Assembly: GCF_002865645.1 (NCBI RefSeq)
Contig: NW_020194684.1
Span: 837,308-901,307 of the forward strand
DNA from: Hyaloscypha bicolor E
Taxonomy: Eukaryota > Ascomycota > Leotiomycetes > Helotiales > Hyaloscyphaceae
DNA: 64,000 nucleotides
Reading direction: 5' to 3'
Shown piece after piece: positions 11,601-21,606 of this stretch (within the stretch, counting starts at the first letter, position 1; the number at the start of each line of letters is the position of its first letter). A model generated the notes under the pieces. That model saw only the letters and a list, made by a program, of their open reading frames with translations, was not told where the DNA came from and searched no databases. The position numbers and the translations under genes are program-made.

Positions 11601-14600
11601 TATCTTTTATATTAGTAAGGTAAGTATACTCGACCGTTAATAAACTTAAAATCCTATAGGTATTAAGTATTATAATACCTAATACTATAAGCTATACTAG
11701 CTTTATTACCTGAATATATAAAAAGACTACCGTTTTTAGCTATAACTAAAATATATATTAGTATATTTAGATAATATTTATATATTTAAAGATACTTACC
11801 TAATATATATAAAGCTCTATTAAAACTATAAAGTAGCCGAGAAATATTTATATTAAATATAAACTCTTAAATAAATATATTAAACTACTAGTATATAGTA
11901 TTATTAGTTATAAGATAAATACGGGACCTAATATTCTTTTGAGTTAATATAGTAATAAAATCGAGTCTCAAAGAATTACTATTTATTATAATACTATATA
12001 TACTAGTATAATTAGCTTTATTAAAAGTATAGTTTATAATATAAATAATATTATCCGGATAAAGTATAGTATTTCAGATATTACTATTAAAGTAATTAGT
12101 AGAGTTAATTATTAAATAAAGCTAATACTAGTTAGTATTAAGAATAATCTTACTACTATTATTTATATAACTTCTTTCTATAATACAGGTCTACTAAGTT
12201 AAAACAAAATAGACTTTAGCTATAAGATTACTAACCTACTAAAAATATATAATACTTATAAGAAGTATAATAAGAATAATAATATAAGATATAGTAATAT
12301 TATTTCTTAAATCTATTAAATTAATAATTATTAATAAATATTTATTTAATATATTAAAAATATACTATTAAACTTTAGCTAGACAGAAGCTAGCCAAAAG
12401 TTGCTTTATTACTAAATTCCCAAATAGTAAGTAATACTAAGCTCTAAGAGACTTTATTATTTTGGCTAAAACTAACCTAATAGGTACAAATACCTAACCT
12501 ATAATTTACTATAACCAAGTTATTAAGTATTTTATACCTTTATAATTTCGTTCTAATTAGAGCAATTAGTAAATATACTATATATTAGTATCTCGAGTCT
12601 TATTCTAGTCTTTTTTATACTTTTTTCAAAAGTATTAGCCCGTATAAATAATAGTATTACTATAGTTAAAAAAAAAGATATTAAAATAGATATATATAAG
12701 TTATATGAAACTAGTAAATTAAAGTTAGTTATAATAATAATTACCTCTAATATTATATTTATCTTTAAGAGAATTTATATAGGCCTAGTTATATCTATAG
12801 TACTACTAGATATATAGGTATATACTTCAAGTATTATAGTCTCATTTACTAGAATAGTATTTCTAGAGTTTAAAAAATATACTATATTTACCTTTATAAT
12901 TAGAGTCTTTACTTTATTTAAGCCTACTATATAGTTTTTTTTACTATAAAAAGAAGCTTCTATAACTTTACTAATATTCTATTTTTTATTAATAAAACCT
13001 ACTACTATTTTTAGCTCTTCTATTTCCTTACTAGATAAATATAGAATTACTTATAATAATATATTACTCGTCTTAGTATTTCAAAAATATCCAGAAATAA
13101 TATAAGCTTATAATTAGGCTAATATTATACTCGATATACTATTAAATATTAAATATATACCTATACTCTAGGGATTTAAAAATCCTATATAAAATTAGAA
13201 GTCAAATATAAAAAAAGCAATTATATTAGATATAACCTATTTCCTTATATTTAATAAGCCTAATATAGATTCTTAAGTAAATCTTACTATTACTATAGTA
13301 ATAACTAATTATCTTAATTACCTGTAATCTTTTACTAGTAAAGTTAAGCTCGGTTCTCTAGCTATTACTAATAGAGGTAAATATATAAGTCTGGGATAGC
13401 TTAAAGACTTTCTCTCTAGATACCTATCTTATATAATTAATTTTATAGCTATATACTAGTATAATAGTAGGAATACAAATATCTTCAAAAATTACATTAT
13501 ATAGATATATAAAGATAGTAGTTATAGGCTAGTTTGGATTACGGAATTTTAAAGCCCTAGCTTAAAAAAAAAAGAAATAATATTTCTAGAAGAAGTTTTA
13601 CCTTAGCTAAATAGCTAAGATTATATATATAAATATATATATTTTATAGCTTTTAAGGAAAGTCTTATTTCAGGTTATATTCTTTCTTATATTAGAGAGA
13701 TATTTGCCTTTTTTATATAGATAGCTTATAGTATAGAAACCATAAAAATACTTAATATTAGAAAAATACTTTTAATAATAAGTCTATAGCTACTAAGAGC
13801 CGTTTATATAAAGATAGTTCTGAGTTAAGATATAGGGGAATTAAGATAGTTAATAAGAGATTTAGAATATAAAATACTTGAGTATTTATAACTAAAATAA
13901 TATTTAGGCTTAGGACTTACTATTTATAGTATCTGTTTTAAATTTAATATAAATAAAATACTTAGTAATTAAGAATATCTCTACTAATAACCTCTATACT
14001 TATTATTTTTATAACTCTTATAATATAAGTTCTAGGATCTAAACCTAGTAATATCTATTTATATTATTTTTATATCTTATATATAAAAGATAATAAGCTG
14101 AGATTCTGTAATCTTAGTAATAAAAGCCTGTTCTTATACTACTTATAGTAATCTTTCTGAAATATTATAACTATAAAGTCTTTATTCTCTTTAGGTAGCT
14201 AATTCCGAAAATACTTAATACTAATAAATTCTAGTAATACTACCTATATCTTTATAAAACCTAATAGGATATCCTCTCAAGTAATAACGAAATAAACTTC
14301 TAAATCTAATTAAATATTAATAGGAAAATACCTCTTTTTTATATATATAAAAATATATCCTTCCGGCCTTAAAATAATATTTAGGTAAGTACTAGAGAAC
14401 CTGTCCTGAATTCTCTCGAAATATAAAGAACTCAAGTCGAGGTTTATAAATAGAAAGTATAATTCGGTAGAATTATTAATAGATCTTAGATATTATAAAA
14501 GGGCTAATAGCCTATATATAGCTATCTTTATACTTATTATTAATTCGGATATTAATTTCGAAAAGATATTAAGCTAGTAAAGCAAACTACTATATTATCT

Positions 14601-17130
14601 TATAAAGCTCTAGAAAGAGCCTTGAAAATTAATAGAATTTAGCTTTAACCGGTTAATATTTATTAATTTCCTATAAAGCTATTATTAAAAACTACTAAAA
14701 GCTTTAGATTTCTTTAGGAAAGAGTATAGATTAACGAAATTCGGGTTATAGAATTAATTAATTATTTAGTAGAAAGTTATTAGATCGTCTATAGAAAGGC
14801 TAAATAATACCCTAAGAAGAATTAATATTAATTAGAAAATAGGTAATTAAACTTATATTATTTGGTATAGAAATATTTCTCTTTAAATTATAATTTTAGC
14901 TTGAAATTAAAATTATAATAGTAAGTTATAGTTCTACTCTTATAGCTATATTTATTTATTTAGTACTTAATTAAGATTAGAAATATAATAGTAAAGATGT
15001 TCTAAAAATAATTACTACTAGGCCTATATTAAATAAGGTTGAAATAAAGCTATTTTTAGTATTTATTTACTAATTTTAAGTCTAGAAGCCAGTTCTACTA
15101 TTATATATCTTTATACCTCTTCTAATAAGAAACTAATTCTACTACCATACCTTAATATTCCTTAAATAAGTAGCCAGTTCTACTACTATACTATTTTAAT
15201 AAAAAGCCATTTCTGCTATTATACTTTTATATTCTTTAAACTAATAGCTAATTCTATTATTATACTATTTTAATAAAAAGCTATTTCTGCTATTATAAAT
15301 ACCTTACTAATTATTAATAAATATTATAACTTCCTAGCTACTAATATAATTACTATTAATAGTAAGACTTGCTTTTATACTAAAGCTTTATCTCTCTCTA
15401 TTAATACTATTTAAGTAGTTATATCGAGCCTTTATCTCTATATTACAGAAGCTAATACGGCTCTAATACTTCTTATTTTACTAGAATTTCTTGATTTTAA
15501 ATACTAACTTACTAGATAGTTTATATTATTAGTAAAGAATTAATAGAAACCTATTTAACTATTCGGTTAAGCTAAGATTTAGGAAAAACTATTATAGTTA
15601 TTAAAAAGTCAAATATATTTAGTAGATATACTAATACCTTTATTAATCCTATTATAAACTTCCCGGTTAATTATAGAATATAAGATTTCTATAACTACTT
15701 AGTTATTACTAATTATTTTAGTCGGTTTAATATCCTTCTAATATCCGTTTCTTTAATAAACCCTTTTACTACCGAATATATAGATCTAAAAACCGGAAAA
15801 GTTATATCTGGATATAGCTAACCTAATTCTATAATTACTCTAGAAATTCTGGCTTAGTAGCTTTTATTATTCCTATATCTATTAAGAGATTATAAACTTC
15901 CTAACCCTATTCCTATAAACCTTTTACTTCTATTTAATAACTTTATTACTAAATATGGTATTTAAGATATAGTTCTAATTATCTTTACCTTTATCTATAA
16001 TATTAGAGACTTTTTTATATTATCTACTTTTTATATTTTCCAGAACTTTAGCCTTCCTTAGCTAGAAAGTATAGTTACTAGTAGTTATCTAACTATAGCC
16101 CGTTATAATAATAGTAAGCTATACTAAAAGGTAATAGTACTTCTTGGATCTTTAGTTTTATACGGAAATATACTAGTTTATACTAAGTATTATATTAATA
16201 TTAGTTATTATATTATAGTTCAAATCCTAACCGGCCTTAAACTAATTAAAGCAAAGAAGCTACTAATAATAATTCTACCTATTCTCGATAATCTAATTTC
16301 TTTTAAGCTAGATTACTATAAGTATAGTATATTTAGTTAATAGTAATATATAAACTACTATACTAGTATTATCTATAGTAGTATTTCTACTAATACTAGT
16401 ATTATTAATACTATTACTAATTTCCTACTAAATATCCTGACCTTTCTATATATTCTTTACTTCTCATATTCCGGTATTCCTAACCTCTATATTTTCTCTA
16501 TAGTCTCTATCTTCCTATAAATGTATTCTTAAACAGAAACCCTTATTAACTCTAATATCTCCCTATTATAAAAATCCGGAACTTTTCTAGCCTATAGGAT
16601 AATAATTATAGTAATTAATAACTATATACTAATTCAAATATATATCCCAGCTAATTCTATTAAAAAGGGATTTTATTCGGATTTATATATATTATAGGGA
16701 CAGTATAGGACCTTTTTAACTAGAGCTATATAGGTATTAAATAATTCGTTCTTATTATAGGAGTTTATAGAGGGCATTTTACTATTAGTTATTAAGGCTT
16801 TGGAATAAATTAAGATAAATATTACTAATTAATAGTAAAAGTAACTCTTTTAATTTATACTTTTTAAAATCTTACTTCTTATTTAACTTCTCCTACTTAT
16901 AGCTATAAATGTCTTATTCTCTATTCCGGTAGTTCTCTCTACTCTTTCCTCTATTACTTTGAGTACTATTATATCTATAAGAGTAACTAGTAATCTATTA
17001 AAATAATAGAAAACTTATAGGAACTTAGAAGATTATCTATAATCTATTCTTGGGAACTATTATATAAATATTCGTTTCTCTATACTATTCCTATAACTTC
17101 TCCGGAGTTTCTAGTTAACTAATATCCTAA
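8665..17130. repeat. RIP-decayed repeat block
   Basis: A continuous AT-rich, stop-dense stretch with no usable frame. Visible internal structure: two diverged direct copies built around TTTTCGCTTAAAAAAA at about 10,322-10,400 and 10,505-10,590, with a weaker relative of their first part near 2,120. A degenerate tandem array lies at 15,067-15,300 (separate entry). These are old transposon copies of undetermined family. Confidence 0.75.
15067..15300. repeat. Degenerate tandem array, probably from a transposon protein
   Basis: Imperfect units of roughly 35-55 bases each contain a core like AGCCATTTCTGCTATTATA. A related, longer array lies at 58,820-59,250. On the minus strand the core reads like a short peptide with Ile, Gln, Leu and Ala at regular spacing, so the array may be a RIP-mutated coiled-coil or peptide-repeat region of a transposon protein. 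The family is not identified. Confidence 0.5.
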
Positions 17131-17580
17131 TATCTATCCTTATATAGCGGAAAACCTTATATACCGGGAAAAAATAATAGGTACTTTGACTTCAAGTATC
17201 TTAAAATCTATATATATCTTAATATTTCCTATATTTTCCTATAGGTTATAATTTGTAGCTACTTCCGGATACCCTAAATTCTTCTTACTAAAAAATCACA
17301 TTTATATTATTACTCTTATATCTGATTTATAAAGAGTCTTCTTTTATAGTATAATACTATAGACTTCCTCTACTATAGCTCTACTATAGAGATTATATTA
17401 TCCCTAATATTTATAAAGGGGTTTTATCCGAGCTTTAAGACCTTACTACTATATAGGAAATCATTAGTAGCTTTATAGCTACTATAGTATATATATTTAT
17501 ATAAGATTACTATACGGGTTAGTACTTCGGATTAAAGCAAGTAACGCTTTTGGTTAGGGCAAAACAGCCCTATATATACT
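17131..17580 (-). repeat. Inverted copy of the island-flanking end repeat
   Basis: This is the reverse complement of 56,640-57,085 with RIP-type changes. From left to right it shows TATAGCGGAAAACC, TATACCGG, AATAATAGGTACTTTGA and TTCAAGTATCTTAAAATCT. Further in come AAAGAGTCTTCTTTTATAG, GACTTCCTCTAC, TTATCCGAGCTTTAAGACC, TAGGAAATCATTA and, at the inner end, GGTTAGGGCAAAACA. It is the left edge of gene island 2. Unlike the copy at 56.6 kb, it contains no hairpin MITE at the position corresponding to 56,490-56,637. Confidence 0.8.
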
Positions 17581-17708
17581 TGTAATATTTAGAGTATAAT
17601 TTCATTTATAAAGCCTTAGGTATAAAGGCTAATAGTAGCTGGCCTAGTGTACTACATTTAGCTTAGTAATGACTTTTATACTTCTGGTACTATATCTGGT
17701 ATAATATA

Positions 17709-18053
17709 GGTACTAGCCTGTAGCTTATGTAAAGCCTTTGAAATTAATTAGAATATTAGAAATATAAGTTAGTTTAGTAGTTAGTAAGTTATAAAGAATA
17801 AAGCAAAACACTTTCGAATATATAAAAAGAGAGCAGTATTAGTAATATCGAGGCGGTCCGAAATAGTAAGGCAAGCTATAAGATTTTTAAGATATTACTA
17901 AATATAATACGGAATAATAAAAAGCCGAAAGTACCTTGCTCTCTTCCCCTCGAAGGCACTTACTAGCCTATATGGGTGCCAGCCTGCGGCTTGTATAAAG
18001 CCTTCGAAATTGGCTAAAGTAATAGAATCTTATTAGAAAGATATAAATTTTGA
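17709..18053. repeat. Pair of direct repeats spaced by about 266 bp
   Basis: The segments at about 17,709-17,770 and 17,975-18,053 are diverged direct copies. Both contain GCCTG..GCTT, then TAAAGCCTT.GAAATT and AGAAATATAA/AGAAAGATATAA. The first copy carries more transitions than the second. The spacing would fit a very small terminal-repeat retroelement (TRIM-like) or a tandem duplication. No coding potential lies between them. Confidence 0.45.
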
Positions 18054-18445
18054 TAGTAATATAGAAAGTAAATTGCTTATTACTTGTTTTTTAGTTAATT
18101 ATATTTAGTAGGGTCCATTTCCAAGACACTTGTGGCTATATACCCCTGTATACTCCAAAGGTACCGTATATAGCCAATTCTTGCTCACTTCTGCGCCTTA
18201 CGGTCAAGATTACAAGTAATTTACTATATATAGTCTGATGATTTTTCGGGAAATTTACTATCTACTATAGTATATAGGCTATAACACCTCCCTAAGCTAT
18301 AATAACTATAAACCCACAATTAAGGTATTAGAACTTTTCTTGGGGGAAAATCGACCTTCCACTTCTCAATGTCAAGCGTCAGATCATAATCATGTAGCAT
18401 AAGTACCAGTACAGTGCATATTTGTAATTGCATCAATTTCTCTAT

Positions 18446-20446
18446 TCAAGCCTTCCTGTCATATGTCGGTTCCGTCACTACAGACCACATTCTCACAGTC
18501 CAGTCACTCGAACCCGACGCCAGATGCCTTCCATCAGGGGAAAAGGCAACGGAACGGGCGGATGAGCTGTGCCTGTTATATCTGCAGATTTGCTTTCCTG
18601 TTATCGAGTCCCATAGCCTTACTGTTCCATCGCCTAAAGCAGATGCCAAGTGTTTACTATCCGGAGAAAAAGTCACGGCGCCAATACAAGTGTCATATGC
18701 TTCAAGCTGCTGAATCTGCTGGCCTGTCATTATATCCCATAATCGTATCGTTTTGTCGCTCGAACCCGAGGCTAGCCGCAAGCCGTCTGAAGAGAATGAA
18801 ATAGTGCGGACATGATTGTTATGCCCTTCGAATCGTTGAGACTGCTTCCCAGTCTCTGTAACCCACAGTCTAATCGATCTATCGAACGATGCAGATGCCA
18901 GCTGCTTGCCGTCAGGTGAGAAGGACAGGGCGCGTATGTAGTCTTCGTGTCCTTCGAACTGCCCCGTCTGCTCTCCTGTTGCTGTGTTCCATAACCTAAT
19001 TGTCCGATCGCTTGCCGACGCCAACTGCTGGCCATTGGGGGAAAATGCAACATCATTAACCTTATCAGTATGTCCTTCGAACTGCTTAACCTGCTCTCCC
19101 GTGGCTAAATCCCATAGCCTAACTGTTGATCGCTTGACGCTGAGGCTACTAATATATTGCTTGGGGAGAAGGCAATGGCGCTAATATACTGGTTATGCCC
19201 GTCGAATTGTTGGATTTGCTGCCCCGTAGTTGTGTCCCATAGCCTGATAGTCCGATCATTGGACGCTGACGCTAGCTGATCGCCGTTGGGAGCAAAGGCG
19301 ATTGCGTTCACCCAGCCATAGTGCCCTTCAAAGACAACTCCTTCAGCGGAACCCAAGCTTGACTGGTATTCGGATATATTTCTGTATTTCGAGAAGGGTG
19401 TCGTTGATTGACCAGATGATCCACTATTGATCCTTCTACTCATCGTTTCCATAAGCCTTTCCAAAGCCGACAACCTTCCTTCGCCATAGAGTAGCGGCAT
19501 ACGAAGGCGGGCGGCATTAAAAATCGTCCATCCGCTAAAAAGCGAGGAACACCAAAATCGCTACCTTTGGAAAATCACACCAAATCTCAATGCAGCCCCT
19601 AAAACTCTTTAAAATAGCTTTGTGAGGTAGAAAAGAAGCATATCTAACTTTTGAGAAATTTTCTCAATAATTAAATATAATACGGAATTACGACAATTTT
19701 TATATTGTGAGAGTCAACGTTATGCCCGCCCTCGCTTAGCAAATTGGACGATTTTTAATGCCGCCCGCCTTCGTACAGACATCGAAAATACCCAAAAGAC
19801 AGTAAGCAGAATCTTCTTCGCGTGTAGTTTCGCGATCACATACCCACGACAATCGCTCCTGTATACCAAATTGAGATAAAGAAGCTCCTCGAAGCGCTAA
19901 AACATTAACTCTAGTCACCTCGTGAACTTGTATTTCTAGACTTGTCTTGTCACCGATTCGATTACCTTCTCTGGAGAAGAATTCGACCGACCGCGGAGCA
20001 AGGAGCTCTTGGAGTGTCCAGCCCCGTTTGAACCATCTGCTTGCCCGGAAAGCTGATTCGCAAGGCAACTGGGTGACCTTATCGTGGTCGCCGTAGAGCG
20101 GGCTGGAAACATCAGTGAGATAAACGTAGCATTTGGCTGCGTTCTGGTACCACCGAAACATAGAATTGATAGTTTCGGCAACCTCGGTGCTAGAATATTT
20201 GTCGATGCAACAACTGTCAACCCAAAAGTATTGCAATCCATCTCTAGCAGCTTGTTTTCCGCAGAATTTGATTTTTTCAAACCCAGCCTTGCCCTGGTTA
20301 GTACCTTCGACCACGTCTTGAAAGGTGACCTCTTCGCTCTCATCTCCCCATGTGTGCGACAGAATGGCATATTGAGGGATCGCGTTCTCGAGGAAATATC
20401 TGGTTAGGCAGATTTTCCCATTTGGTTGCAGTTCTAAGAGACGCAT
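18446..20446 (-). pseudogene. HET-WD40 gene interrupted by a MITE and a frameshift
   Basis: This would be a cytosolic non-self recognition protein in which the HET domain is the cell-death effector and the WD40 propeller the sensor. The start chosen is ATG 20,444-20,446, giving MRLLELQPNG, the usual start of this HET class; an upstream in-frame ATG at 20,464 adds six residues. HET landmarks are YAILSHTWGDE (26-36), YFWVDSCCIDK (73-83), RWFKRGWTLQELLAPR (137-152) and AYCLLGIFDVC (214-224). After residue 224 the frame enters the MITE and stops. It resumes at MPLLYGEGR (19,500), which in relatives follows directly. A linker of about 45 residues leads to seven WD40 repeats with FEGH and RLWD signatures. 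The frame slips by one base at about 19,122-19,130 in repeat 2, then stays open to the stop at 18,446. Without the insertion and with the slip corrected, the length is about 575 residues. There is no NACHT domain between HET and WD40, unlike classical HET-NACHT-WD40 proteins. Confidence 0.9.
19502..19773. mobile_element. 272-bp MITE inserted in the HET domain, TA target duplication
   Basis: The ends are inverted repeats: 29 bases match perfectly (19,502-19,530 against 19,745-19,773), and partial pairing extends inward another 15 bases or so through GCTAA..GCGAGG. A TA dinucleotide lies immediately outside each end (19,500-19,501 and 19,774-19,775), the hallmark of Tc1/mariner/pogo-type insertion. 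The interior is AT-rich with no open frame. Removing the element plus one TA (274 bp) rejoins the HET frame exactly at [14 protein letters not shown]. The perfect ends suggest a fairly recent insertion with no RIP afterwards. Confidence 0.93.
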
Positions 20447-20780
20447 TGTCACTCGGGCGGACACGGGACTCAGAGAGGGAAGGCTGCTGAAGATGGTTCG
20501 TGTTCAACTGCAACGACGAGGCTGTATTAGTACGTAGGATAATGGCTCGATAGGTTAGATGAGTATCTGGAAGGCTTTGCTACTTGCTGAGATGTCGTTC
20601 AGACGCAAAACAGAGGGATAGCTATGGAAGGCTTACTTTGGGCAAGGTAAGGTAGCGGCACCTTTGAAGTACAATAAGGCAGTACATTGGAAATAGCAAG
20701 CCACTAGCTTACAAGCTACAAGATTATATAAGAGATTACTAAACAAAAAAAAAACAAAAAAGCCCCGTACTCTCTTCTCT
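20447..20780 (-). promoter_or_regulatory. 5' flank of the HET-WD40 gene
   Basis: A balanced-composition segment of about 330 bases upstream of the minus-strand HET-WD40 start, ending at an A-rich run near 20,745-20,760 where the RIP-decayed block begins. No gene or motif is identified in it. Its role as promoter is inferred from position only. Confidence 0.4.
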
Positions 20781-21606
20781 TTAAAGAACCTTCTTATTTT
20801 AGCTTCCGCTAAAATTTCGAAGGCAAACGAATCTCCCGACTAATTAATAGTAATAATTGTTTTACTAATCCAATATACTTATCCGAGAATATTACAGTTT
20901 ACAGGTACATATAAGTATAGCTAATATGCTCCCATATATCCTGTACCTTCTCTATAATTAGAAGAAAACAGTATTTCCCGGCAAGATCCTGGTATAAAGG
21001 CCCTAAATATATTCCGAGTAGATATTGGTTGGGCTATCCGTAAGATCATAATTCGTCTATTTTATTTAATAGGTGAAATCTCTTATACTTAATACCCTTA
21101 CTATAGTATATTTTGGTATAGAGTACTGGGTTTTCTATATTAAAATAATGGTTTATAAAGTATTCTATCTTAATAACCAGAGTCTAGTACCTGAATATAA
21201 TTATACCAGAGGTAATAATTATATTATCCCAATAATAAAGATTCGACTCAAACTCGGTCTAATTAATTAGTTTACCTATAGTAAACTCTAAAGGTACTAT
21301 AATTCCAGATCTCGTCTCCTAATTATCCGTAGATAGTAGATATATACTACTATACTACTATTTCACCCAAAACCAAGATGAGAATCCAGGCCTATAGTTA
21401 GCCGGAAATAGATTAAACCAGTAGAGACTAGCTAAAAAGCAGTTACTACTACTCTTAGTTATCTGATTTCATAATCGCTAAAATAGTATAAGTGTATTTA
21501 TAAGAAGTATTAATATATCCGGGCTACTTAATAAATCAAAATACTTCTTTACCCTATAGTTACTATACTTCAAATATTTTATTATACTTAGAGTTTTTTT
21601 TATTAT
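20781..21606. repeat. AT-rich decayed stretch
   Basis: RIP-like composition returns here. A 65-residue plus frame (21,073-21,270) with Ile/Tyr/Leu-rich composition is open, but it looks like chance in TA-rich DNA. Nothing else is recognised. Confidence 0.6.

Noticed and set aside
18414..18804. Plus-strand frames over the WD40 region
   Set aside because: They are antisense shadows of the WD40 repeats, whose FSPDG, LASGS and IRLWD motifs are unmistakable on the minus strand.
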